Of a stretch of DNA of 64,000 bases, positions 43,706-54,100 are shown piece by piece. Every line of letters starts with the position of its first letter. Within the stretch, counting starts at the first letter, position 1. This DNA is from Prunella strophiata (lineage: Eukaryota > Chordata > Aves > Passeriformes > Prunellidae), in the NCBI GenBank assembly GCA_036583965.1, contig JAZBQD010000013.1, positions 8,879,763 to 8,943,762 of the forward strand, in the 5' to 3' direction. A program made the translations under genes and the position numbers. Under the pieces are notes generated by a model. It made no database searches and was not told the origin of the DNA. It saw only the letters and a program-made list of their open reading frames with translations.

Positions 43706-45100
43706 CCAGGGACAGCTGTGCCTGTGCTGCGTGGCTGGGCCATGTGCATGGTCGTGGTGGTGATGTCCTGCTTGTGGCACACCCAGCAATTCTCCCCAGG
43801 ATCTCTGGTGGGATGTCCTGCTCCATGCCCCAAGCCTTTGTTCTGCAGCAGAGCCCTGTAGGGACATCTTTACCTGAAATTCAGGTTGTTCCAGACATGG
43901 TGATTGTACAAACAGACACGGCTCAGGGGAATGGGCTGGCCTCAGCCTTCCCCATGTGTCTGCATGGAGACAAAAACTGACCCACCCTGAGGCTGCACAG
44001 CCCTTGCTGGGAGGGCTGTGGAGCAGTGGATGATGGAAGAGGGAGCATAGCAAATGCCATTTCCATTGTTGGGAAGCATCAGTAACTATTGGTCTTGCTC
44101 TTTATCCTCTGTGCACATTCCTCCTCCAGTCCCTCCTGGACTTGCTCAGTCCCGGAATGAATTTTCCCTTGCAGCTGGCAAAGGCAGGACCTGCAAGGGA
44201 GAAGGAGCTGGTTTGGAAGAATCTGAGCACCTGAAACACCTCAGCCTGGCATGGGCATCTGCAAAATCCCAGAGCCTGTCTTGGAGTTTAGTTGTGAAAC
44301 AAATGATCTCTTTGTTTTCTGCTGAATGATAATGAATCACTAGAAACTTGAAACCATTTTAAGTATGAATAAATGACACCTTCTAAGCTCCGTGTTTATC
44401 TACTATTCTGCTACCAGAGCAATTTCATAGCAGAGCTATCAATGAATTTAATTTACATAATGGTTTATCATATACTTCAATATTTCAAACACACTTCATT
44501 AGGCAGCACCACGAGCAGTTCCACACTCCCTGATAGTTCCTGCAAACTTTGCTGTGAAACACAGCCTCTCCACTATAACTAATGCTTTAAAAAAGGAGGA
44601 AAAAACTCCTCAAATTCCCTAGAGCTGGGTTCAAGCAGCTTTTCCTGCTCTGCTTGCACAGAAGGGGCTGCCAATGGGTGGGGGACTGGTGTGGGGACAG
44701 TGTTGGGGGGCACAGCAGGAGGGGGACAGTGGTGGGTGCACAGCAGTGCGGGGTCTGTGTGCCACAGTCTCCATCTCCTTGTGAGGTTCCAGTGACAGGG
44801 AGAGTGTCACCAGCCTGGGACCAGGATCTGCCACCTCCCGAGGGGAAGGGAGTGGTGCCGCTCTCGGAGGGCAGAGCCAGCGCTCGGCGTGAACAACGGC
44901 CCCAGCGATGTTTCACTGAAGGAAAGCTAAAAATAGGAATTGCTCCAACTTCCAGGGGGCCTTGCCGAGCAGCTCAGCCATCCTTGGGGGCTGTGTTCCT
45001 GCCACAAACATCGTGGGAGGGAGCGGTGTGTTTTGTAGGGCAAATAAAGTGTCTGCTGCGGGCAGGCGGGAACGTGCGGTCCATGCAGCGCCGGGTGCCC
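43706..45100. other. Unique DNA leading into the 20-bp minisatellite
   Basis: GC-rich at both ends, with an AT-rich block at 44290-44590 that may be conserved (ATTTAATTTACATAATGG near 44447). Two very long plus-strand frames begin in this section (44654 and 44962) and continue through the array. The starts lie in unremarkable GC-rich DNA with no promoter or splice evidence, and their length comes from the repeat. Confidence 0.42.
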
Positions 45101-45102
45101 AG

Positions 45103-48100
45103 GGCACCCATCCTATTCCTACTGTCCCCATCCTATTCCTGCCGCCCCCATCCTATTCCTGCTGTCCCCATCCCACTCCTGCTGCCCCCATCCCACTCCT
45201 GCTGTCCCCATCCCTCTCCTGCTGTCCCCATCCCGCTCCTGCTGTCCCCATCCCGCTCCTGCTGTCTCCGTCCCACTCCTGCTGTCCCCATCCCACTCCT
45301 GCTGTCCCCATCCCGTTCCTGCTGTCCCCATCCTATTCCTGCCGCCCCCATCCCTTTCCTGCTGTCCCCATCCCTCTCCTGCTGTCCCCATCCCTCTCCT
45401 GCTGTCCCCATCCCGCTCCTGCCGCCCCCATCCTGCTCCTGCTGCCCCCATCCCGTTCCTGCTGTCCCCATCCCACTCCCTCTGTCCCCATCCTATTCCT
45501 GCTGTCCCCATCCCGCTCCTGCTGTCCCCATCCCACTCCCTTTGTCCCCATCCCACTCCCTCTGTCCCCATCCCGCTCCTGCTGTCCCCATCCCGCTCCC
45601 TCTGTCCCCATCCTATTCCTGCTGTCCCCATCCCGCTCCCTCTGTCCCCATCCCGCTCCCTCTGTCCCCATCCCGCTCCTGCCGCCCCCATCCCGCTCCC
45701 TCTGTCCCCATCCCGCTCCTGCTGTCCCCATCCCGCTCCCGCTGTCCCCATCCCGCTCCCGCTGTCCCCATCCCACTCCCTTTGTCCCCATCCCACTCCC
45801 TCTGTCCCCATCCCGCTCCCGCTGTCCCCATCCCGCTCCCGCTGTCCCCATCCCGCTCCTGCCGCCCCCACCCCGCTCCCGCTGTCCCCATCCCGCTCCC
45901 GCCGTCCCCCTCCCTCTCCTGCCGTCCCCATCCCGCTCCCGCTGTCCCCATCCCTCTCCTGCTGTCCCCATCCCGCTCCCTCTGTCCCCATCCCGCTCCC
46001 TCTGTCCCCATCCCGCTCCTGCTGTCCCCATCCCGCTCCTGCTGTCCCCATCCCGCTCCTGCTGTCCCCATCCCGCTCCTGCTGTCCCCATCCCGCTCCT
46101 GCTGTCCCCATCCCGCTCCCTCTGTCCCCATCCCGCTCCTGCTGTCCCCATCCCGCTCCTGCTGTCCCCATCCCGCTCCCGCTGTCCCCATCCCTCTCCT
46201 GCTGTCCCCATCCCGCTCCCTCTGTCCCCATCCCGCTCCTGCTGTCCCCATCCCGCTCCCTCTGTCCCCATCCCGCTCCTGCTGTCCCCATCCCGCTCCT
46301 GCTGTCCCCATCCCTCTCCTGCTGTCCCCATCCCGCTCCCTCTGTCCCCATCCCGCTCCTGCTGTCCCCATCCCGCTCCTGCTGTCCCCATCCCGCTCCC
46401 TCTGTCCCCATCCCGCTCCTGCTGTCCCCATCCCGCTCCTGCTGTCCCCATCCCGCTCCCTCTGTCCCCATCCCGCTCCTGCTGTCCCCATCCCGCTCCT
46501 GCTGTCCCCATCCCTCTCCTGCTGTCCCCATCCCGCTCCTGCTGTCCCCATCCCGCTCCTGCTGTCCCCATCCCGCTCCTGCTGTCCCCATCCCGCTCCC
46601 TCTGTCCCCATCCCGCTCCTGCTGTCCCCATCCCTCTCCTGCTGTCCCCATCCCGCTCCTGCTGTCCCCATCCCGCTCCTGCTGTCCCCATCCCTCTCCT
46701 GCTGTCCCCATCCCTCTCCTGCTGTCCCCATCCCGCTCCCTCTGTCCCCATCCCGCTCCTGCTGTCCCCATCCCGCTCCCTCTGTCCCCATCCCGCTCCC
46801 TCTGTCCCCATCCCGCTCCCTCTGTCCCCATCCCGCTCCTGCTGTCCCCATCCCGCTCCCTCTGTCCCCATCCCGCTCCTGCTGTCCCCATCCCGCTCCT
46901 GCTGTCCCCATCCCTCTCCTGCTGTCCCCATCCCGCTCCCTCTGTCCCCATCCCGCTCCCTCTGTCCCCATCCCGCTCCTGCTGTCCCCATCCCGCTCCC
47001 TCTGTCCCCATCCCGCTCCTGCTGTCCCCATCCCGCTCCCTCTGTCCCCATCCCGCTCCTGCTGTCCCCATCCCGCTCCTGCTGTCCCCATCCCGCTCCT
47101 GCTGTCCCCATCCCGCTCCTGCTGTCCCCATCCCGCTCCCTCTGTCCCCATCCCGCTCCCTCTGTCCCCATCCCGCTCCTGCTGTCCCCATCCCTCTCCT
47201 GCTGTCCCCATCCCGCTCCCTCTGTCCCCATCCCGCTCCCTCTGTCCCCATCCCGCTCCCTCTGTCCCCATCCCGCTCCCTCTGTCCCCATCCCGCTCCT
47301 GCTGTCCCCATCCCGCTCCTGCTGTCCCCATCCCGCTCCTGCTGTCCCCATCCCGCTCCCTCTGTCCCCATCCCGCTCCTGCTGTCCCCATCCCGCTCCC
47401 TCTGTCCCCATCCCGCTCCCTCTGTCCCCATCCCGCTCCTGCTGTCCCCATCCCGCTCCCTCTGTCCCCATCCCGCTCCTGCTGTCCCCATCCCGCTCCT
47501 GCTGTCCCCATCCCGCTCCTGCTGTCCCCATCCCGCTCCTGCTGTCCCCATCCCGCTCCTGCTGTCCCCATCCCGCTCCCTCTGTCCCCATCCCGCTCCT
47601 GCTGTCCCCATCCCGCTCCTGCTGTCCCCATCCCGCTCCTGCTGTCCCCATCCCGCTCCCTCTGTCCCCATCCCGCTCCTGCTGTCCCCATCCCGCTCCC
47701 TCTGTCCCCATCCCGCTCCTGCTGTCCCCATCCCGCTCCCTCTGTCCCCATCCCGCTCCCTCTGTCCCCATCCCGCTCCCTCTGTCCCCATCCCGCTCCC
47801 TCTGTCCCCATCCCGCTCCCTCTGTCCCCATCCCGCTCCCTCTGTCCCCATCCCGCTCCCTCTGTCCCCATCCCGCTCCTGCTGTCCCCATCCCGCTCCT
47901 GCTGTCCCCATCCCGCTCCTGCTGTCCCCATCCCGCTCCCTCTGTCCCCATCCCGCTCCCTCTGTCCCCATCCCGCTCCTGCTGTCCCCATCCCGCTCCC
48001 TCTGTCCCCATCCCGCTCCTGCTGTCCCCATCCCGCTCCCTCTGTCCCCATCCCGCTCCTGCTGTCCCCATCCCGCTCCTGCTGTCCCCATCCCGCTCCT

Positions 48101-48186
48101 GCTGTCCCCATCCCGCTCCTGCTGTCCCCATCCCGCTCCTGCTGTCCCCATCCCTCTCCTGCTGTCCCCATCCCGCTCCTGCTGTA
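45103..48186 (+). repeat. Minisatellite, 20-bp unit, 154 copies, no indels
   Basis: The unit is GCTGTCCCCATCCCGCTCCT. Its second half starts at 45111 and recurs every 20 bp to 48171: 154 consecutive units with substitutions only. The first 0.85 kb carries many variants (TCCTATTCCT, TCCCACTCCT, TCCCGTTCCT, TCCCTTTCCT, GCCGCC). From about 46200 onward only three second-half forms and two first-half forms remain. A coupled change (CCTGCTG to CCCTCTG) is the main polymorphism. The unit has no stop codon in any frame on either strand, so overlapping spurious ORFs of about 850-1,190 codons cover the array. It is pyrimidine-rich on plus, G-rich on minus, with about one CpG per unit. Confidence 0.99.
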
Positions 48187-48817
48187 CCACGCCCCTATTC
48201 TTTGTTTAAAATAGGGTTTTACTTAGAAGAATCTTTAAGGTTTGGTTTATTAATTTTTGCATTAAACTGAATTTCACACTTTTTGACCATTAAAGCCATT
48301 GCAAGGGATAGACAGGAGGAAACTTTAACCATTGAGCAGTGTATTCTTGCCTTTTTGGAAGCCTGTCTGTGGAGTGTGTTAAAGATTCAGCTGTGCTCTG
48401 ATAAGAATCATGAAGGATGTATATGTTTGCATTGTTTTTGGCAAGAAACATCCAAATGATCTGTATTTATTATATAAAATTGATTTTTTTGGCATGCATG
48501 CTATTTTTCATGGATTTTGGCCTCATACCAACACAAACAGGGTGATCTTGAGCAAAGCCATGCATTTCTAAGGCTCTGTTTGGAGAATTTTTAAAAGAAT
48601 CTGGGGTCACAGATTTGTCTGTGAATTTACTCTCCCTGCAATAGCAGCAGTGGTGGAAAACCACATTTCCAGCATGGCTGCAAGGTGTCAGTTGCTGTTC
48701 AGATATCATCAAGGTTTGCAGCTGATCTTTGCAAGGGGAGCCCTGGGAGCTCAGGCTGGGGAGGACTGGAAGGGGCAGGGCTTGGACAGGGACAGGAGCC
48801 ACTCACCAGTGCCAGTA
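48187..48817. other. Unique AT-rich DNA right of the 20-bp minisatellite
   Basis: Composition flips to AT-rich immediately after the array (TTGTTTAAAATAGGG at about 48201; TTTATTAATTTTTGC near 48246) and stays so to about 48600. The block could be a conserved island or simply unique DNA. No gene is recognised. Confidence 0.38.
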
Positions 48818-48976
48818 GAGAATCACAGAATGGTTTGTGTGAAGGGACCTTAAATCCCATCCAGCTCCAACCCCTTGCCATGGACTGCAAGCACCTCCCA
48901 CTATCCCAGGTTGCTCTAAGCCCTGTCCAACCTGGCCTTGAACACTTGCAGGGATGGGGCAGCCATCACCTCATGT
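48818..48976 (-). mobile_element. CR1 LINE 3'-end fragment, minus orientation
   Basis: Read on the plus strand, this begins with the inverted CR1 tail (AGAATCACAGAATGG), then GGGACCTTAAATCCCATCC, CCAACCCCTTGCCATGG, CCCAGGTTGCTCTAAGCC and CCAACCTGGCCTTGAACAC followed by AGGGATGGGGCAGCCA. This is the diagnostic order of the antisense 3' end of avian CR1. The match fades after about 48976, where the insertion is 5' truncated. Sequence drift indicates an old, immobile copy. No ORF1 or ORF2 sequence is present. Confidence 0.95.
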
Positions 48977-49364
48977 CTCAGCATCTGCTGCCAAGATGTT
49001 CCTCTTTAGAGAGGGATGAATTGTTCTGCCAGAGCTGTCTCCTCCAGGGACCTGCCCAAGCTGGGGGTTTCTGCTTTCTAAGAGCATTGTGGTGGCTCAG
49101 GGAGCTGTCAGAGGATGCTGTGAGAAGGACCCTGGCTGGAAAGTCCTTTAAACTCCTCTCTGAATTGCAGAGATATTGACACCACAGGCTGCAGGCCAGG
49201 CCCTGTGGAGCCATTCTGGGAAGGACAGAGCCATGTCCCCTGTGCCACCAACACTGTTGAGTTCAGTGTCAGCCATCCATGCAGATGTTGGGGATTTGCT
49301 GGCACCAACAGCACCGGAGGTCAGACCTGGCTGGACCTGCCAGAGCTGCCCTGCCCTGGGTGTC
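48977..49364. other. Unique DNA, no gene recognised
   Basis: GC-moderate sequence between the CR1 copy and a 72-bp duplication. No gene, RNA or repeat is supported. Confidence 0.4.
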
Positions 49365-49508
49365 AGGAGGACCTGGTGGGAGCTTGGGGTCTGAGCAAGT
49401 TAAATCTGTGCTTCAAAGAAGAACAAATGCCTGTCCAGGAGGACCTGGTGGGAGCTTGGGGTCTGAGCAGGTTGAATCTGTGCTTCAAAGAAGAACAGAT
49501 GCCTGTCC
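49365..49508 (+). repeat. 72-bp direct tandem duplication, 2 copies
   Basis: Copies at 49365-49436 and 49437-49508 differ at only a few positions (for example AAGTTAAATC versus AGGTTGAATC and ACAAATGCC versus ACAGATGCC). The unit length is a multiple of three, so three overlapping frames show a 24-residue repeat. There is no independent sign of coding. High identity indicates a recent local duplication, possibly polymorphic. Confidence 0.95.
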
Positions 49509-50985
49509 ATGGCAGGGTTTGGTTCGAGCTCGGGACAGAGCATGTCACCTGCAGTGTCCAGCCTGGGGGACCCTGGTTTGTCACTGGAGAGCTGCCCCAG
49601 CTGCCCCTCCCGTCCCCTCGGCCGTTCATCCCCGGAGCGGGAGCAGTTTCCGCTCGCCCTTCGCAGAGACACCAGGCTGGAGCCCGCAGCCACTTCCCCT
49701 GCAGATGATGGCTATTTCGGTTCCACAGGTGGTGTTAATATATTCCTCTTCAGCCTCCACTTCCTTGTGCAGCCGAGTACAATGTAAATAACTCAGTTGT
49801 CGTTTAAAAGGGAAGGAGGACTTGAACGGGCAGAAAAACCCCAGGCTGAGAATTCATCGATCACAGACATCTCATACTCCTCACTTTTTCTGCCAGCTCC
49901 AGAAAGCTGCTGAGCACATGGAGATTGTCATTGGGGCTTTTAATGTCTGGAAAGATGCTGCAGGTACTTGAGGCTGCTGTCCCACAGGGATCTGCCAGAG
50001 CTGTCAGGACCCCAAAACCAGCATGCCTCAGCCCAGCAGGGTGGGGGTGATGGGACAGAGAGATCAGGGCATGGATAGCATTGTCAGGGTGCTGCTGGCA
50101 TTATTCACAACTTCTCCACACTTTTAGCTGGGTGCTAAATGGACAGCAGTACCTCATAATGCCCTGTCCCAGCTCTGCCCCTTCTCACTCACACCCCAGC
50201 AGCAGGGTCTGATTGATTTTGACAGAAACTAATTAGGAGGAAATCACAGATCAGGAGGGCGATTGGGTGGTAGGGACCAGCTCACCCCTCTGGGCAGGGC
50301 ACTGAGGGGGTCCATGCTGGTGTCTGGTCCAGGAACTTGGCAACATCACCCCAAGCTCTGCTCCCTCCAGCCAGAACCCCCTCAGCTCCAGACACATCAA
50401 TATTAACCTTTTTGAATTTACTTATCTCTGTGTTTTTCTCTTGTTTTTTAAAAAAGCCAGAGTGAGGGAGTTCACAGATCACTCAGACTTGAAGGATGTG
50501 CTTGTCCATGGAGGTGATCAGAAAAGGGAACATGGAACTCTGGAAGTTGACTCCTGCCACCCACACACCAGAATTGTGATTAAAATCCTGTGACCCTTTG
50601 TGTGAAGATGTTCAGTAAAGGGAAGTGTTGGTTAAAAACTCGACACACTTTTGCTCTGAGCCTTGCTTTGAACCATCCACCCTTTGGGATTTTCTCAGTA
50701 AGAGTAAGGGACACACTTTAGATGGAAATGGTGACCTGACTGCAGGGAGAATCCAGGGGCTCTTTGGAAAGGTGCTGTACAAAAGGTACTGGCTGGGGCA
50801 GAGGCCATGAAGCCTCAGCTAATTTCTAAACATTCCTCAGAGAAAGTCCTTCTCTTGCAATTCATGATGATAAAAATGTAACTTGGATGTCTTGAAAAAC
50901 CTCTGTTGAACCTGGAAAACAGCCCTCCCAGAGACTCTGAGCTCTTGCCTTTCAGAACATTGTTTGTGAAGATAAAAATATTTCT
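49509..50985. other. Unique DNA, no gene recognised
   Basis: Includes a small CpG-retaining patch at about 49605-49680 (CCTCGGCCG, CCGGAGCGGG, CCGCTCGCCC). A short AT-rich patch with a TALE/HOX-like composite site lies around 50205-50250. Otherwise featureless. Confidence 0.38.
50210..50235 (+). promoter_or_regulatory. PBX-HOX / MEIS-like composite motif with homeodomain core
   Basis: TGATTGAT (50210-50217), the shape of a PBX-HOX dimer site, is followed after 2 bp by TGACAG (50220-50225), the MEIS/PREP core, and then by CTAATTAG (50229-50236). This close order is known from Hox-regulated enhancers. Three short motifs can also co-occur by chance, so the role is inferred. Confidence 0.33.
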
Positions 50986-50989
50986 GCCA

Positions 50990-51190
50990 CACTTGTCACA
51001 TGTATTTGAAAAACATATTAATCATTTAAACAAATATTAGCTCCGAAAGCCTATAAATACATTCACTGGGAGGAATATACCCTTTGTTGTAATATTACAA
51101 TGAAAAATATGCTAATATAGTTGCCTAATTGCTCATGTTTGAATAACCTCTTTTGTGACAATAAATGTTTGTGGCAGCATCATTCAAACA
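50990..51190. other. Candidate conserved non-coding element
   Basis: A sharply bounded AT-rich island containing AACATATTAATCATTTAAAC near 51012, GCCTATAAATACATTCACTG near 51050, TTGTAATATTACAATG near 51087 (an inverted repeat, TTGTAATATTACAA, perfect over 14 bp) and ATATGCTAATATAGTTGCC near 51107. There is no coding frame. I infer an enhancer-like CNE. Confidence 0.42.
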
Positions 51191-54100
51191 CGAAATGGAG
51201 AATCTGGTGCCAGCACGGATTACGTGTGCTGCTGCCACCGCTCCTGATGGGAGAAGAAAAGTGTCCCCTCCCCTGTGTCTGGGAGCTGGTGTGGCTGGAG
51301 AGCAGATGCCATGGTGGATATCATCAGCCTGGCACCGTGCCCAGGCCCAGCAGCCAAGCACAGGCAGGGATGTGGCACCAGCTGCTGCTCCTGGCTCCCG
51401 GCACGTGGGTGAGGCAGTCAGAGCCCTGGGTGAGCAGTGCAAACCCACAACCAATGCTGACAGCTGGGAAGATCCAAAACTTTGCCGTGTTTGGCTGCAA
51501 AACAGACTCAACGTGAGGGCCTGGGTAGCAGAGGTGGGATGCAGGTCAGGGGCTGCTCGCTGCCAGCCTGGCACTGCCCGGGGCTGAGCTCCTGTGAGTG
51601 TGCCAGCCTTGCCTCGCTGTGGCCACTCAGGAAACCTCCCACCAGGAAGAACCTGGGGTTGGTTTTATGCTTCCCTTTCCTTTGTTGCTGCCTGCATTTG
51701 CAGCAGGCTGTTGGATTTACAGAGGAGCCTCTGGAGGGTGACACAGGGATGAAGCCCGAGGTGAGACCTTCTGGGGACCTGCCCTGAAGCAAAGTGCAGG
51801 CCTCTCTGAGCAGAGCCTGTTTAAGCAGCTTCTCAGCTGAGGTTTCTGCTCGTGGAGTTCTCAGTGACACCATTCTCCCCTCTCCTTGTTGGTCCTGTCA
51901 GCCTCACTGGCAGGTCACTGGCTGCTAAAACTTTTGGTCAATGAAACCCTCTGCACTGACTCCTGGAGGCTGGGCAGAGGCACTGACAGGCTTTGTGTAC
52001 AAATTCAGTGATTCTGTTTATCCTTTTTAGCCTGACTGCACCTTAAGAGTTTAAATAACAACAACAGAATGGAGAATATTCACAGACTCTGTCTGTCACA
52101 GACTTACTTTCCAGAACTCCTCCTGCCCTTTCCCAGGGGATGCCCTGCACTGGGAACCAACCCTGCAGTGCCATGTGGCACATCCTGGCCATGCTGGCAC
52201 AGTGGGAGCAGTGCCAGCTCCCCAAGCACCCTTTATGCTCCTGATTCCCACGGCCCCCTGGTCATGGAGATAGAGATCTGGGCTCTCTGGTTGCAGCTGG
52301 GGCTTTGGGTCTGGCTGTGAACTGTTTGTCACATCCTCAGGCTCCATGGCATGACTGAGGCTGGTCTCTGTGTCTGGCACTGGTGGAAATCCCCATGCAC
52401 AGACACAGGTGGGGAGGTTGTTGTAGTTTGACAGGAGTTGATGTCCACAGCAGCGTTCCTCAGAAGGGAATTTGCTCTCAGAAAGAGAGGTATGGCTCAG
52501 TAAGGAGTCATCTCCCTGTACATTATCACTACTCCTAGTCTGGGGATGAAGGGAGGTCTCTCTCCTACCCCTCCCCTGCCTTCAGCAACACAGAGAATGA
52601 GGAAGACTTAAACATAACAGCAATGAAGGAAAATATCATAAAGTCCTCTTGAAATTCCCATCAAACTCAATTAGCAGGGCAATGATACACCTAAACAACT
52701 GCAATGGGTTGACTTTTTATGCTTTGCTGGAGAGCTTCCAAGTTGATAATTAAATTGCACTGGGCTGCAAGATAAGTGGCTGCGAGTGTCTCTGTGCAGC
52801 AGCTTTGGAGGTGGATGGCCAGTGACAGGGACAGTCCCCAGCCAGGAGCTCCATGGGACCAAACCCTCACCCTGTGCTCTCTGCCTGTGCACAGCCAGGT
52901 GGAAAAGTGCTTCCTGAAGGGCTGGGCTGGGCATTGGGCTCCCCATGGACAGCCCCTGGCTGGAGCATCACCTCTGGCAGGTGGGGGCTGCAGGAACCTC
53001 CAAGAAATTGGGAGCCACTGGAGCACAGCTGAAACAAACACACAACCACCAGTAACAGGAGTGGGATAAACGTGGTGGGGTTGGGAGGGTTCATTAGGGC
53101 TGTCCCTGCCTGGGTGAACAGAGCTGTGCTCACTGTGAGGGAAAGGCTCCTGCTCCCCTCCCCATGTGCTTGTGGTGGACTTGCAGAGCAGGATGATGCT
53201 TTTTGTAACAAACACTTTGCTTTCCAAAAAATGTACTTCTGGGATGAGTGACAATATTTGTTAATGTGGATTTAATCTGGTGACTAGCGGGACAAAATGA
53301 AAAGTGAAAGGGGTATTTTTGGCAAAACAAAGGCTTGGTTTCAGCTTTGTCAAGATGAAGCATTTGAGCCTTCTGTTCTGGAAAGATGCTCTGCTCTGAG
53401 ATAAAATTCAGTTTGATCAACAAAAGGAAAGGGGTGGGAAGGAAAGGCAGTGTCCAGACCTCATGAAGCAGGTAAAGCCCTCGAGTGGCTGGTCAGGAGG
53501 TTGTGACTGGGACAGTGACAGCATCTGCCTCAGTGCAGAGGCCCAGATGCTTAAAAATGAATAACTTGAGATACAAAGAAGTGGCTTCCAGTGGGCTGCA
53601 GCTGAGCTGCCTCCCTCTGCCAGCTTCCACCTGCACCGAGGGTGATGCTCAGAGGCAGAGACCCCCTACCAGCAGCTGAGGGTGGAAGGGAGCAGAGCTG
53701 GTGTGGGTGGGGGGGATGAGAGGACACTTGACAGGTGTGAGCTCACCTTGGAGGGATCCAGACCTGGCCAGGTCTCTCTCATTCCTCTGAAGCATTCCTC
53801 TCTGCTGGTACTGCAGCCAGGCTCAGCATCCAGCACCTTCCCACTGCTCTCCTTTGTGCCCCGATGCTCCAAGGCCCCATCTGTTATTCTCCTGCTAATC
53901 CTGCTCCCCCTGCTTGCTCCCTTCTCCTTTGACTCTGAGACCCAGAGTTCAGCTCAGCATGGTGAATGTTGTCTGAGTGTGGTGCCTCATCTTGCACATT
54001 TGGGTAAGTCAGCCGTGGAATTATCCTATAATGTGGAAATCATACAATTTCCCTCTGATCTTCCCTGAGCTGAGCATTTCATCTCACTTCTACCAAATGC

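Noticed and set aside
45103..48186. CRISPR array
   Set aside because: Units are contiguous with no unique spacers, and the setting is vertebrate. It is a minisatellite.
44654..48270. Plus- and minus-strand ORFs of about 850-1,190 codons over the 20-bp array
   Set aside because: The unit lacks stops in every phase on both strands, so long frames are inevitable. No coding asymmetry between frames, no splice or promoter evidence.
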